A stretch of DNA of 64,000 nt from Sporosarcina quadrami (GTDB lineage: Bacteria > Bacillota > Bacilli > Bacillales_A > Planococcaceae): the NCBI RefSeq assembly GCF_014836615.1, contig NZ_JACSQN010000010.1, positions 1 through 64,000 of the forward strand, in the 5' to 3' direction. The position numbers and the translations under genes were made by a program. This document shows positions 25,984 through 34,835 of this stretch, piece after piece. The first letter of the stretch is position 1. Each line of letters starts with the position of its first letter. The notes below the pieces were generated by a model, which saw nothing but the letters and a program-made list of their open reading frames with translations, made no database searches and was not told the DNA's origin.

Positions 25984-26487
25984 ATGACGCATTTAACAGA
26001 AATGGATACTACAACACCGGTTATCATCGGTGTGTTGACAGTAAGTGATACGAGAAATAAGGCATCCGATAAAAGTGGTGCAACCATTATCCGGATGGCG
26101 GAAAGTGCCGGACACAGAATCGGTGAATACCAGGTTTGTACGGATGATCCTGCAGAAATCATGACATTCTTGGCGGATTATATGAGGCATGACGATATCC
26201 AGGCCATCATCATCACAGGTGGATCAGGCATTAGCAAACGTGATCAGACCATCGAGACGGTGGCACCATTGTTCAATAAAAAGTTGGACGGATTCGGAGA
26301 ACTGTTCAGGTTCCTCAGTTATACGGAGGACGTCGGCTCGAAAGCACTGTTAAGCCGTGCAACTGCGGGCATTATTGGCGAGAAGGCCGTATTCGCATTG
26401 CCTGGGTCATCGAAGGCGGTCGAACTGGCGATGGATAAGCTGATCATCCCTGAATTGCATCATATCATTCACGAAATAACGAAATAA
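25984..26487 (+). CDS. moaB: Molybdopterin adenylyltransferase-type protein MoaB
   Basis: 167 residues, MoCF-binding fold of the MoaB/MogA family; it adenylates molybdopterin before Mo insertion. Typical segments: GVLTVSDTR, ITGGSGISKRDQT, and ALPGSSKAVELA. The ATG at 25975 abuts the AAAGGGGG site; ATG 25984, 9 nt away, is preferred. Converges with moaC at a shared hairpin. Confidence 0.92.
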   Translation: MTHLTEMDTTTPVIIGVLTVSDTRNKASDKSGATIIRMAESAGHRIGEYQVCTDDPAEIMTFLADYMRHDDIQAIIITGGSGISKRDQTIETVAPLFNKKLDGFGELFRFLSYTEDVGSKALLSRATAGIIGEKAVFALPGSSKAVELAMDKLIIPELHHIIHEITK

Positions 26488-26489
26488 AA

Positions 26490-26518
26490 AAGCGACCCTG
26501 TTTTTACAGGGAACGCTT
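26490..26518 (-). terminator. Terminator of moaC, between convergent moaB and moaC
   Basis: AAGCG-ACCCTGT pairs with ACAGGGA-ACGCTT. On the minus strand it is followed by TTTTTTATTT. On the plus strand no T-run follows. Confidence 0.8.
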
Positions 26519-26995
26519 GAAATCACCATTTTTGCCGCCTGTCTTCTTTAGTAGCATTGTCGGTCCGATGACCATTTCTTTCCCGGCGGCTTTGCACATA
26601 TCGTAAATCGTCAATGCGGCAGCAGAGGCGGCAGTCAACGCTTCCATTTCGACACCTGTGACGCCTTTTGTTTTCACTTCCGCTTCAATATGCACTTCAT
26701 AGTGGTTCATTGTTTCATCGATTTGCCATTTGAAATGTACATCTACTCCTGTGAGGGCAATCGGGTGACACATCGGGATGAGGGAAGATGTGTTTTTAGC
26801 CGCCATAATTGCAGCCACTTGCGCTACGGCGAAGACATCACCTTTTTTATTCGTCCCTTCGGTAATTTGCGAATGGATCTGTTCATTTACAACGATGGAA
26901 GAAATGGCGATGGCTGTCCTCGTTGTAACAGATTTATCGGAGACATCGACCATCTTGGCGCGTCCTTGTTCATTAAAATGCGTCAGTTCAGACAT
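26504..26995 (-). CDS. moaC: Cyclic pyranopterin monophosphate synthase
   Basis: 163 residues; second step of molybdenum cofactor synthesis, acting on the MoaA product. Conserved segments: [26 protein letters not shown] and YDMCKA. ATG 26995 is preferred because AAAGGA lies 9 nt upstream; ATG 27004 is too close to it. It is the only cofactor gene here on the minus strand, divergent from moeA. Confidence 0.95.
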   Translation of the reverse strand: MSELTHFNEQGRAKMVDVSDKSVTTRTAIAISSIVVNEQIHSQITEGTNKKGDVFAVAQVAAIMAAKNTSSLIPMCHPIALTGVDVHFKWQIDETMNHYEVHIEAEVKTKGVTGVEMEALTAASAAALTIYDMCKAAGKEMVIGPTMLLKKTGGKNGDFKRSL

Positions 26996-27062
26996 TGCTA
27001 TCATTCCTTTCAGTAAAAATTACTACTAATCTCAGTATATCAGAAGATAGGAGAGGGTTCCC

Positions 27063-28319
27063 ATGGTTGAAATAAGAAAGCCGATTCAAGTTGCTGAAGC
27101 TGTGCGTCTCGTCATGGAGCACGTGACAAAACTTGGTACGGAGATTGTACCGCTTGAAAACGCGTATGGAAGAGTGTTGGCTGAACCAATTATCGCCAAA
27201 CACGATGTACCTCCTTTTGACCGATCGCCATACGACGGATTCGCCATCCGTGCGCTCGATTCCGAGGGTGCATCAGGCAACAACCGCCTGCCGTTCCATG
27301 TTATCGGAGAAATCGGAGCTGGTCACATCGGAGATCGACCGATCGGTGAAAAGGAAGCATATCGCATTATGACCGGCGCGCAAATCCCAGAAAATGCGGA
27401 TGCCGTCGTCATGTTTGAACAGACAGTGGAAAGTGGCAATGGATTTACGTTGCGCAAACCGTTTGAAGTGGGAGAAAACATTTCATTCAAAGGTGAGGAC
27501 TGTAAAAAAGGCGAACAGCTTATTGAAGCAGGAACACTCATCCACCCCGGAACAATCGCATTGCTTGCAACATTTGGCTATGCGTACGTGGAAGTCGCCA
27601 TTAAACCCGTCGTCGGCATTCTGTCGACAGGAACGGAATTGCTGGACGTAGCCGACGAACTTGAACCTGGTAAAATCCGTAATTCAAATGGACCGATGAT
27701 TCGCGCGCAACTTGATAGAATGGGTATATCCTATAAATCGTACGGGATGGCAGCGGATGAGCTTGATACGTGCGCATTCGTCGTGGAACAGGCGCTTGCT
27801 GAAACGGATTTCCTCATTACGACAGGCGGGGTCTCGGTCGGTGATTACGATTACTTGCCGGCCATCTATGAGCGGCTCGGTGCAAAGGTTTTGTTCAACA
27901 AAGTGGCGATGCGCCCGGGCAGTGTGACGACGGTTGCGGCGCTTGATGGGAAGCTGTTGTTCGGACTATCCGGCAATCCGTCCGCCTGCTTCACGGGGTT
28001 CGAATTGTTTACAAGACCAGCGATTGTTGGGATGATGGGAGGAACAAATCCTTATATGCCGAGGATGAAAGCGACGCTCGGAGAAGATTTCAAGAAGCCG
28101 AATCCGTTTACACGTTTCGTGCGGGCTTCATGGGGGTTCACGGAACAAGGAGTCGTTGCAGTGCCTGCAGGTTTTAATAAATCCAGTGCCGTATCATCCA
28201 TTGCGCGCGGCAATTGTATTATCGTATTGCCAAGTGGTACAAGAGGCTTCGCAACAAGTGACGAAGTCGATATCCTGTTGCTCGGCAGCGAACTTGGCGT
28301 CAGTGAGTGGACATTGTGA
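27063..28319 (+). CDS. moeA: Molybdopterin molybdenumtransferase
   Basis: 418 residues; inserts molybdate into adenylated molybdopterin. Domains are MoeA_N (PPFDRSPYDGFAI), MoCF (GILSTGTEL, TTGGVSVGDYDY, GLSGNPSACF) and the C-terminal MoeA_C. GGAGAGGG precedes the ATG. Starts a compact run moeA-mobB-moaE-moaD-mobA-moaA in which every gene overlaps the next. Confidence 0.95.
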   Translation: MVEIRKPIQVAEAVRLVMEHVTKLGTEIVPLENAYGRVLAEPIIAKHDVPPFDRSPYDGFAIRALDSEGASGNNRLPFHVIGEIGAGHIGDRPIGEKEAYRIMTGAQIPENADAVVMFEQTVESGNGFTLRKPFEVGENISFKGEDCKKGEQLIEAGTLIHPGTIALLATFGYAYVEVAIKPVVGILSTGTELLDVADELEPGKIRNSNGPMIRAQLDRMGISYKSYGMAADELDTCAFVVEQALAETDFLITTGGVSVGDYDYLPAIYERLGAKVLFNKVAMRPGSVTTVAALDGKLLFGLSGNPSACFTGFELFTRPAIVGMMGGTNPYMPRMKATLGEDFKKPNPFTRFVRASWGFTEQGVVAVPAGFNKSSAVSSIARGNCIIVLPSGTRGFATSDEVDILLLGSELGVSEWTL

Positions 28320-28828
28320 AGACGCTCCATGTCGTTGGCTATAAAAATAGCGGCAAGACGACGCTGATTACGAGATGGATTCGTTTATTGAAAGAAAAAG
28401 GGTTGAAGGTCGCTGTCCTGAAGCACCATGGCCATGGCGGTAAACCGGATATGAGCGATAGTGGAACGGATACGATGCAGTTTTTGGATAATGGTGCTGA
28501 TGCGACAGTTGTTGCAGGTGGTGGAGCGGTTCAGTTCATCTGGAATGAAGAACCTGATTTCATGCAACTGAAAGAGATGGCAGCAACGGGGAATCCGGAT
28601 ATTCTGCTCATTGAAGGGTATAAAGAGGAACAGGGACATAAAGTGATACTTGTCCGAGACAAAGAAGATTGGCAGACGCTTAGTCTTCTGCAAGGTCGGC
28701 AGCTGGTCATCGGAAGTACAGGTTATGAGGTTGAGTGTCACCGGATAAACCATCGGGAAGATCATGATGAAATCGATAAATGGTTCAATGAATGGGTTGA
28801 GGAGGGGAATGGCGATGAAACAGTATGA
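28307..28828 (+). CDS. mobB: Molybdopterin-guanine dinucleotide biosynthesis protein B
   Basis: 173 residues; P-loop GTPase GYKNSGKTTL near the N-terminus, with the family motifs LKHHGHGG and LLIEGYK. An accessory in making the MGD form of the cofactor, the form NarG needs. Starts at GTG 28307 or 28316, both inside the end of moeA, and overlaps moaE. Confidence 0.92.
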   Translation: MDIVKTLHVVGYKNSGKTTLITRWIRLLKEKGLKVAVLKHHGHGGKPDMSDSGTDTMQFLDNGADATVVAGGGAVQFIWNEEPDFMQLKEMAATGNPDILLIEGYKEEQGHKVILVRDKEDWQTLSLLQGRQLVIGSTGYEVECHRINHREDHDEIDKWFNEWVEEGNGDETV

Positions 28829-29258
28829 AATTGTTGAAACACCAATAGATATCCAGCAATATTCGGATTATGTCCTGCATCCTGCAGCAGGTGCGGTTAC
28901 GATTTTCACCGGCAACGTTCGGGAGTGGACGCATGGTGTGAAGACGTTATATTTAGCGTACGAAGCGTATATTCCAATGGCTGAAAAAAAACTTGCGGAA
29001 ATTGGTGCTGAAATGGAAGCGAAATGGCCTGGCATACGCGTGGCGATTGCGCATCGGATCGGCGAGTTGCAAGTGAAGGATATCGCTGTCGTCATCGCGG
29101 TTTCATCCCCTCATCGAAAAGCGGCTTACGAAGCGAATGAATATGCGATCGACCGCATTAAGGAAGTCGTCCCGATCTGGAAGAAAGAGATTTGGGAAGA
29201 CGGGGAAGAATGGATCGGTGCACAGAAGAAGTATCCTGAAAAGGGGGTTGGACAATAA
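28815..29258 (+). CDS. moaE: Molybdopterin synthase, large (catalytic) subunit
   Basis: 147 residues; with MoaD it converts precursor Z to molybdopterin. Conserved FTGNVREWTHG, LAYEAYIPMAEKK, HRIGEL and WKKEIW are visible. Four in-frame ATGs exist; ATG 28815 sits 7 nt after GGAGGGG. Overlaps mobB by 14 bp and moaD by one base. Confidence 0.94.
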   Translation: MKQYEIVETPIDIQQYSDYVLHPAAGAVTIFTGNVREWTHGVKTLYLAYEAYIPMAEKKLAEIGAEMEAKWPGIRVAIAHRIGELQVKDIAVVIAVSSPHRKAAYEANEYAIDRIKEVVPIWKKEIWEDGEEWIGAQKKYPEKGVGQ

Positions 29259-29491
29259 TGATCCAAGTGAATTATTTCGCGCGGTTGCGGGAGTTGACGG
29301 GTAAAGGACAGGAGACGCTCGATCGCGATTCCATGACAGTTTCTGAACTGCTGGACTGGGCGGAATCGACGTATCCCGGATTCGGAGCTGATACGATTCA
29401 AGTTGCGGTGAACGAGGAGTATGCGTTGATAGACGATACGATCTATTCAGGTGATGTGTGTGCTTTCATCCCGCCTGTGAGTGGTGGCTGA
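29258..29491 (+). CDS. moaD: Molybdopterin synthase, small (sulfur carrier) subunit
   Basis: 77 residues, ubiquitin-like fold, ending in the required Gly-Gly (FIPPVSGG) that becomes a thiocarboxylate. The start overlaps the moaE stop (TAATG) and its stop overlaps the mobA start (TGATG), so stoichiometry is likely set by coupling. Confidence 0.95.
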   Translation: MIQVNYFARLRELTGKGQETLDRDSMTVSELLDWAESTYPGFGADTIQVAVNEEYALIDDTIYSGDVCAFIPPVSGG

Positions 29492-30084
29492 TGAAGACGA
29501 TCGGCATCGTGCTTGCCGGTGGATTATCGAGCCGTTATGGTTCACCGAAGGCGTTTGCGAAGTGGGAAGGTGTTCATTTTTACGAGTTGGCCATGCAAGC
29601 ATTGGCACCGCATTGTGATGAAACGGTCATTGTAACTCGATCGGAATTGGTCGAACGGTTTAATGATTCATTGCAAGTCGTGACAGATCTTGCAGAAGTC
29701 GCCGGAGAAGGACCTCTTGCGGGAATTTTATCCGGAATGAACGCGATGGAAGCTGATCGGTATATCGTTTTACCATGTGATATGCCGTTCATGACGAGTG
29801 AAGTGATTGGGCGATTGGTCGAACGCCATGAATCGGCCGTAACGGCTGTCGTACTGGAAGAGAAACTGCATCCGCTCGTTTCCGTTTGGTCGGGTATGGC
29901 GAAAGTGGAATTGCGATCGGCACTTGAAAGCGGACAGCGGAGAGTGATGAACGTGCAAGAAAAGCTTGGTGTGAAATGGGTTGAAGGCATCACGTTAAGT
30001 GAAAATCCACAACACGTCTTGATGAATGTGAATACTCCGGACATCTTAAAAGGAGTTGAGGAAGATGGATCCGATTTTAGATAA
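29491..30084 (+). CDS. mobA: Molybdenum cofactor guanylyltransferase
   Basis: 197 residues; adds GMP to the cofactor. Nucleotide loop [15 protein letters not shown], metal-binding [12 protein letters not shown] 29491 overlaps the moaD stop; a longer frame from 29458 is unlikely. Together with mobB it shows that bis-MGD enzymes such as NarG are the target. Confidence 0.94.
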   Translation: MKTIGIVLAGGLSSRYGSPKAFAKWEGVHFYELAMQALAPHCDETVIVTRSELVERFNDSLQVVTDLAEVAGEGPLAGILSGMNAMEADRYIVLPCDMPFMTSEVIGRLVERHESAVTAVVLEEKLHPLVSVWSGMAKVELRSALESGQRRVMNVQEKLGVKWVEGITLSENPQHVLMNVNTPDILKGVEEDGSDFR

Positions 30085-31075
30085 ATTAGGCCGTCCGATA
30101 CGTGATTTGCGGATTTCCGTGACGGATCGTTGTAATTTCAGATGTACGTATTGTATGCCGAAGGAAATTTTCGGGGATGATTATGTATTCTTGCCGAAAA
30201 GTGAGTTGCTCTCATTCGAAGAGATGGAACGGTTTGCGCGCCTATTCGCATCACTCGGCGTGAAGAAGCTGCGCCTGACGGGTGGAGAGCCACTTATGCG
30301 TAGAGGCCTTCCAGATTTAATTGATAAGCTGACAAAAATCGATGGAATAGAAGATATAGGATTAACGACGAATGGCGTGCTGCTTGGACAATATGCTCAA
30401 GCGTTATACGATGCAGGTTTGCGTCGTCTGAATATGAGTTTGGATGCGCTCGATCCGGACATATTTGGTGAGATGAACGGTCGCGGCATTAAACCGGATT
30501 TGATTTTGAAGAATATAGACCGTGCCAAAGAGATTGGCTTTACGATTAAAGTGAATATGGTCGTGAAAAAAGGTGTCAATGAAAGCGAGATCCTTCCGAT
30601 GGCGGCGTATTTCAAAGAGCGTGATATTACATTGCGGTACATCGAATTCATGGATGTGGGCAATGACAACGGTTGGAGTTTTGAAAGTGTCGTGACGAAG
30701 AAGGAAATCTATGAACGGCTTGCGGCTGAATACGAGATGCAAACTTCTGAAGAGGAGTATTTCGGTGAAGTGGCGAAGCGTTACCGGTATGTAGGAACGG
30801 ATGCTGAAGTTGGTTTCATCACCTCCGTCTCTGAATCTTTCTGTTCGTCGTGCACGAGAGCGCGTCTTTCCTCAGACGGCAAGCTGTATACATGCCTGTT
30901 CGCATCAGAAGGATTCGACTTGCGTGAACTGATTCGCAGTGGCTTGACGGATGAAGAGTTGCTTGCGGCAATTACCGGTGTGTGGGAACGCCGTGCGGAT
31001 CGCTATTCAGATGAGCGGACTGAACAGACGGTGAAAAACCGGAAGAAGATCAATATGAGTTATATAGGTGGATGA
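30065..31075 (+). CDS. moaA: GTP 3',8-cyclase (radical SAM)
   Basis: 336 residues; first step of cofactor synthesis from GTP. SAM-cluster cysteines Cys23, Cys27 and Cys30 ([10 protein letters not shown]), TGGEP motif, and the second cluster CSSCTRARL ... CLF. It ends in the conserved Gly-Gly tail (SYIGG). TTG 30056 abuts AAAAGGAG, so ATG 30065 is preferred. Last gene of the operon. Confidence 0.96.
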   Translation: MDPILDKLGRPIRDLRISVTDRCNFRCTYCMPKEIFGDDYVFLPKSELLSFEEMERFARLFASLGVKKLRLTGGEPLMRRGLPDLIDKLTKIDGIEDIGLTTNGVLLGQYAQALYDAGLRRLNMSLDALDPDIFGEMNGRGIKPDLILKNIDRAKEIGFTIKVNMVVKKGVNESEILPMAAYFKERDITLRYIEFMDVGNDNGWSFESVVTKKEIYERLAAEYEMQTSEEEYFGEVAKRYRYVGTDAEVGFITSVSESFCSSCTRARLSSDGKLYTCLFASEGFDLRELIRSGLTDEELLAAITGVWERRADRYSDERTEQTVKNRKKINMSYIGG

Positions 31076-31079
31076 ATGA

Positions 31080-31109
31080 AGTGCTTCGCGGCCGGCGGAG
31101 CACTTTTTT
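31080..31109 (+). terminator. Terminator after moaA
   Basis: AGTGCT pairs with AGCACT around a GC-rich loop, followed by TTTTTT. Confidence 0.85.
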
Positions 31110-31147
31110 GGTGTGGAAATTTACGTTGTGGGTAGTACGAAGGTCAT

Positions 31148-31246
31148 GAAGTGGTGATATATTTTGCTATTCGATCGATATACACAATTATTCAATCGAT
31201 ATAACTCGCTATTCGATTGATATACACAATTATCCGATCGATATAC
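31148..31246. repeat. 21-bp tandem repeat block D (ATTCGATCGATATA)
   Basis: Copies of ATTCGATCGATATA start at 31169, 31190, 31211 and 31232, with a diverged copy (GAAGTGGTGATATA) at 31148. All intervals are exactly 21 bp, with spacer CACAATT or CTCGCT. It lies between the moaA terminator and cstA. The remaining 31247-31396 holds no recognised element beyond the cstA ribosome site. Confidence 0.92.
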
Positions 31247-31410
31247 GGGCAAATCACAGAATTCCGCGCAATCTTTAATAGGAAGTCATATGTAGTTGTC
31301 CCTTTTAATAGATTGTAGTAGCACGAAAAACGGGAATACCTTCAATCGGATTAGCCTGGAGGACAAATCCGTACGGAGTGTAAATAGAAACGGAATGGAG
31401 GAAAGGGAAA

Positions 31411-33153
31411 GTGAGTGCAATTATCGTTGCATTGGCGGGGATGGTTGTTTTTGCGCTTGGTTATCGGTATTATTCAAAGTTTGTTGCTGAGAAGATTTTT
31501 AAACTCGACCCGAATTACGTGACGCCTGCACATCGATACAAAGATGGCGTCGACTTTGTCCCGACGAACAAGTTTGTACTGTGGGGGCATCATTTTACAT
31601 CGGTTGCGGGGGCTGCGCCGATACTCGGTCCGGCAATCGCGGTCTATTGGGGCTGGCTGCCTGCATTGTTATGGGTCGTGCTAGGTACCGTTTTCGCTGC
31701 AGGTGTCCATGACTTCGGTACGTTAGTGCTATCCGTACGTAATAAAGGACAGTCAGTGGGGACGCTCGCGAATAAATTAATCGGTCAGCGGGCAAAGATC
31801 TTGTTCTTGTTCATCATCCTCATACTTGTTTTAATGGTAAACGCTGTATTTGCATGGGTCATTTCCAATTTGTTCATTAAATTCCCGGCGAGCGTTATAC
31901 CGGTCTTCATCCAAATTCCACTCGCAATTTGGATTGGGACTGCCGTTTATAAACGCCAAAAGAAGATGCTTGTTCCTTCGCTCATTGCTTTGGCTGTCAT
32001 GTATTTTACAGCGGTCGTATCGAGTAAAGTAGGATTTCTGCAAATTGATCTTGTTAAATACATGGGCGGGGCGGAAGGGGCGGGACTGTTCGGTCTAGGA
32101 TCCGTTTCGACTGCATTCTTCATCTGGATCATGATTTTAATGGTGTATGTCTATTTCGCTTCTACGTTGCCGGTTTGGCGTTTGCTGCAGCCGCGTGACT
32201 TCATTAACTCCCATCAGTTAGTCGTTGGACTTGGTATTCTGTATTTGGGCTTGTTATTCACAAACCCTACAATTACGGCGCCAATGACAAATGCCACTTC
32301 GGATGTCTCGTGGTTTCCGCTTTTATTCATAACCATCGCTTGTGGTGCCATATCAGGTTTCCACGGACTCGTTTCGTCGGGGACTTCATCCAAGCAGTTG
32401 AATAAAGAAACAGACGCACGCTTCGTCGGCTATCTTGGAGCAGTCGGTGAAGGGATTTTAGCGCTTGTCTCCATCATTGCAGTCATCACCTTTTTCCCGA
32501 ATAAAGACGCGTTCCTCGCGACTTACAGCAGTTTTGGTGCGGCGAATGGGTCGGGACTTACTGTGTTTGTGCAAGGGGCCAGCCAATTGGCTACGGGCCT
32601 GGCCATTCCCGCTGATGTTGCAACGACAATCGTTTCCATTATCGTCATCAGTTTTGCAGCAACGACATTGGATACATCTGTACGGCTTATGCGTTATATC
32701 ATTGCTGAACTCGGAATGGAATACAACATGCCGAAGCTTGCGAAAAAGCATGTGGCGACATCGGTTGCGGTTCTATCCAGTTCCGCGCTTGTACTTCTTC
32801 CACAAGGTCCAAATGGATTCGGGTCAGGCGGCTATTTACTATGGCCGTTATTCGGAACGGCAAATCAGTTATTGGCAGGTATCAGCTTATTGCTCATTGC
32901 AGTGTGGCTGAAACGGTTAGGTCGGAATTACTTAGTGGCGATTATTCCAATGATTTTCCTGCTCTTCATGACATTACTTGCCATGTTCAAGCAAGTCGTA
33001 TTTGAGTGGTCGTGGTTTGGGTCCAATTCCAATTGGCTACTCTTCATATTTGGAGCGATCATCTTCGTGTTTGCAATCTGGATCATCTTGACGGCATTCT
33101 CCGCCTTGTCGGGCAAAAATGATCCGAAGCTATCATCGGACTTGGACGATTAA
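31411..33153 (+). CDS. cstA: Carbon starvation protein CstA family transporter
   Basis: 580 residues with some 16 hydrophobic helices. The CstA signature is clear (NKFVLWGHHFTSVAGAAPI, GVHDFGTLVLSVRNKG). Family members such as Escherichia coli CstA and BtsT import peptides or pyruvate. Starts at GTG 31411 after GGAGG and GGGAAA. It is followed within 18 bp by a small CC-ending protein and then an ArsA-like ATPase, probably one operon. Confidence 0.93.
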   Translation: MSAIIVALAGMVVFALGYRYYSKFVAEKIFKLDPNYVTPAHRYKDGVDFVPTNKFVLWGHHFTSVAGAAPILGPAIAVYWGWLPALLWVVLGTVFAAGVHDFGTLVLSVRNKGQSVGTLANKLIGQRAKILFLFIILILVLMVNAVFAWVISNLFIKFPASVIPVFIQIPLAIWIGTAVYKRQKKMLVPSLIALAVMYFTAVVSSKVGFLQIDLVKYMGGAEGAGLFGLGSVSTAFFIWIMILMVYVYFASTLPVWRLLQPRDFINSHQLVVGLGILYLGLLFTNPTITAPMTNATSDVSWFPLLFITIACGAISGFHGLVSSGTSSKQLNKETDARFVGYLGAVGEGILALVSIIAVITFFPNKDAFLATYSSFGAANGSGLTVFVQGASQLATGLAIPADVATTIVSIIVISFAATTLDTSVRLMRYIIAELGMEYNMPKLAKKHVATSVAVLSSSALVLLPQGPNGFGSGGYLLWPLFGTANQLLAGISLLLIAVWLKRLGRNYLVAIIPMIFLLFMTLLAMFKQVVFEWSWFGSNSNWLLFIFGAIIFVFAIWIILTAFSALSGKNDPKLSSDLDD

Positions 33154-33170
33154 TCGTTGGAGGGATTTCT

Positions 33171-33428
33171 ATGATCGATTCCCTGAAGAAACTGATCACG
33201 TACTATGAGGAAGTCATAAGTTTACCGCATCGAAGGGAAATTGCTGCTGAGTTACGGGACGAGGAGGACCTCTTTTTCCTCCTTCTTTATTCCGAGATGA
33301 TTGGCATACCGAACCCGGCGTACTATTATACATTAGAACTCTATCCGTATATGATCGAAAAATTCCACGACTGGCATTTGCGGATGGGCATGGAGAAATC
33401 TCCGATGCATGGCATCCGCTGTTGCTGA
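33171..33428 (+). CDS. Small CC-tailed protein (cory-CC-star type)
   Basis: 85 residues ending Ile-Arg-Cys-Cys-stop. This fits what I recall as the cory-CC-star family, named for the terminal CC. Composition is helical and aromatic-rich (YYEEV, NPAYYYTLELYPYM). Escherichia coli CstA and BtsT are each followed by a short protein (YbdD, YjiX) that also ends RCC, so this looks like the Bacillales counterpart of a CstA accessory subunit (inference). Ribosome site GGAGGG precedes the ATG. Confidence 0.8.
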   Translation: MIDSLKKLITYYEEVISLPHRREIAAELRDEEDLFFLLLYSEMIGIPNPAYYYTLELYPYMIEKFHDWHLRMGMEKSPMHGIRCC

Positions 33429-33442
33429 AATGAGGGGAAACG

Positions 33443-34369
33443 ATGGACGTATTGACGAAACAGATCATTTTTGTTGGCGGGAAGGGCGGAGTGGGCAAGT
33501 CTACAACGGCTGCAGCCATTGCCCACCGCCTATCCGCATCGGGATACCGGACACTATTAGTCTCGACAGATCCCGCCCATAATGTAGGGGATATATTCGG
33601 TCGACCGATTGGCGGCAAACCAGTTGAGGTTGCGGAGCAGTTAGTTGCGCTTGAAATTGATCCGCAGCTTGAGACGGAACGGTATATTGCAGGCGTGAAA
33701 GACAATATTAAAGGAGTCGTACACTCCAGTATGATGGAAGAAGTGCATCGTCAACTGGATACGGCAAAAGCGTCCCCAGGGGCGGATGAAGCAGCACTGT
33801 TTGATAAGCTTATCACCATCATTCTCGAAGAACGCGCTTTTTACGATAAAATCGTATTCGATACAGCACCAACTGGCCATACGATCCGCTTGTTGTCACT
33901 TCCTGAATTGATGGGTGTGTGGATACATGGTTTATTGGAAAAACGAAAAAAAACGAATGTTAATTATTCGCGTCTGCTTAATGACGGGGAGCCAGTGGAA
34001 GACCCGATTTATGAAGTGTTGGCGCATAGGCAGCAACGTTTTACCCGTGTACGCGAACTATTAATGGACGAACAAACGACAGGTTTTATTTTCGTCTTAA
34101 ACCCGGAACGGCTGCCCATCTTGGAAACAGAAAAAGCCATACAATTATTGAACCGCCATTCGCTTGAAGTGAAGTCCATCGTCGTTAATAAAGTACTCCC
34201 TGAACACGTGGAGGGCGAGTTTTGGAATGAACGAAAAGCGCATGAGCGGAAGTATGTAGAGATGATCAAGCAGTCATTCAATCGACAGGAAATCCTCTAT
34301 GTGCCTTTATTTCAAAGAGATATTACTAGCTATGAGGATTTGGCTCAGTTTAGTGAGCAATTAACGTAA
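33443..34369 (+). CDS. ArsA/GET3-family ATPase
   Basis: 308 residues with the deviant Walker A GGKGGVGKST (about 12-21), STDPAHN switch, and FDTAPTGHTIRLL switch II, as in ArsA and GET3. No arsenite genes are nearby. Its position directly after cstA and the CC-tailed protein suggests that it works with them, perhaps delivering metal or assembling a membrane complex. In Escherichia coli the GTPase YjiA holds a similar place next to YjiX/BtsT. Function is inference. Confidence 0.87.
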   Translation: MDVLTKQIIFVGGKGGVGKSTTAAAIAHRLSASGYRTLLVSTDPAHNVGDIFGRPIGGKPVEVAEQLVALEIDPQLETERYIAGVKDNIKGVVHSSMMEEVHRQLDTAKASPGADEAALFDKLITIILEERAFYDKIVFDTAPTGHTIRLLSLPELMGVWIHGLLEKRKKTNVNYSRLLNDGEPVEDPIYEVLAHRQQRFTRVRELLMDEQTTGFIFVLNPERLPILETEKAIQLLNRHSLEVKSIVVNKVLPEHVEGEFWNERKAHERKYVEMIKQSFNRQEILYVPLFQRDITSYEDLAQFSEQLT

Positions 34370-34395
34370 AAAACGCTCAGAAATGAGCGTTTTTA
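34370..34395 (+). terminator. Terminator of the cstA operon
   Basis: AACGCTCA pairs with TGAGCGTT around GAAA, followed by TTT. Confidence 0.9.
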
Positions 34396-34587
34396 ATATG
34401 GTGTTTTACTGATAGCAAGCGCGTATTACTTGCTGCGCAAACTTACAACTAAGTGCTAAATAGTAACTTTCACTTAAGGAATCTGTATAAAAAACAATAA
34501 TTACATTTCATCTATTAACGCGAAAATTGGTCTAACGGTTGAAATTAAGAATCGAGGTTAGCATACATTCTTGCTGATGAAGAAGGA

Positions 34588-34616
34588 TTGACATTTAAGT
34601 AATTTAAATTTATAGT
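34588..34616 (+). promoter_or_regulatory. Sigma-A promoter of the riboswitch transcript
   Basis: TTGACA (34588-34593) and TATAGT (34611-34616) with exactly 17 bp between. The start is expected near 34623, just before the yybP-ykoY element. The stretch 34396-34587 is AT-rich and holds nothing I recognise. Confidence 0.88.
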
Positions 34617-34635
34617 AAATCTACAAAAAAATATA

Positions 34636-34762
34636 TTCAACTTCCGCTAAGGGGAGTAGCTAATACAGTTAAAGTCGTCAATACAGGATTTGAATCCTCG
34701 GTTTTACTGGCAACAATCGTTGTTTGCGAGACCTTACCATTTATTTGGTGAGGTCTTTTTTT
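34636..34762 (+). promoter_or_regulatory. yybP-ykoY manganese riboswitch with its terminator
   Basis: The conserved words occur in order: AAGGGGAGTAGC (34649-34660), AGTCGTCAATACAGG, GGTTTTACTGGCAACAA and GCGAGACCTTACC. The last flows into the expression-platform terminator GACCTTACCA / TGGTGAGGTC with seven Ts (34730-34762). This class senses Mn2+ and usually controls TerC-type, MntP-type or P-type ATPase exporters. Here no such gene follows; the next frame is kinase-like and lies behind a second terminator. Confidence 0.9.
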
Positions 34763-34765
34763 ATT

Positions 34766-34807
34766 AGAGACGTTATGACCAAAATCGGTTATAACATCTC
34801 TTTTTTA
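34766..34807 (+). terminator. Second terminator directly behind the riboswitch
   Basis: AGAGAcGTTATgACC pairs with GGTtATAACaTCTCT around AAAATC, followed by TTTTTT. It begins about 4 nt after the riboswitch terminator's T-run. It may be the terminator of a lost target gene, or an attenuator for the kinase-like gene. Confidence 0.8.
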
Positions 34808-34835
34808 TTTTTTAAAAGTTATTGGAGGTTAGCTT

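Noticed and set aside
31296-31490. 64-codon frame before and overlapping cstA
   Set aside because: Overlaps the cstA start in another frame. No good ribosome site and serine/arginine-rich random composition.
33443-34369. Arsenite efflux ATPase assignment
   Set aside because: Fold matches ArsA, but no arsB, arsR, arsC or arsD is nearby and the context is cstA.
34620-34745. Short open frame (LPLRGVANTVKVVNTG...) that looked like a gene remnant
   Set aside because: The sequence is fully explained by the yybP-ykoY riboswitch consensus.
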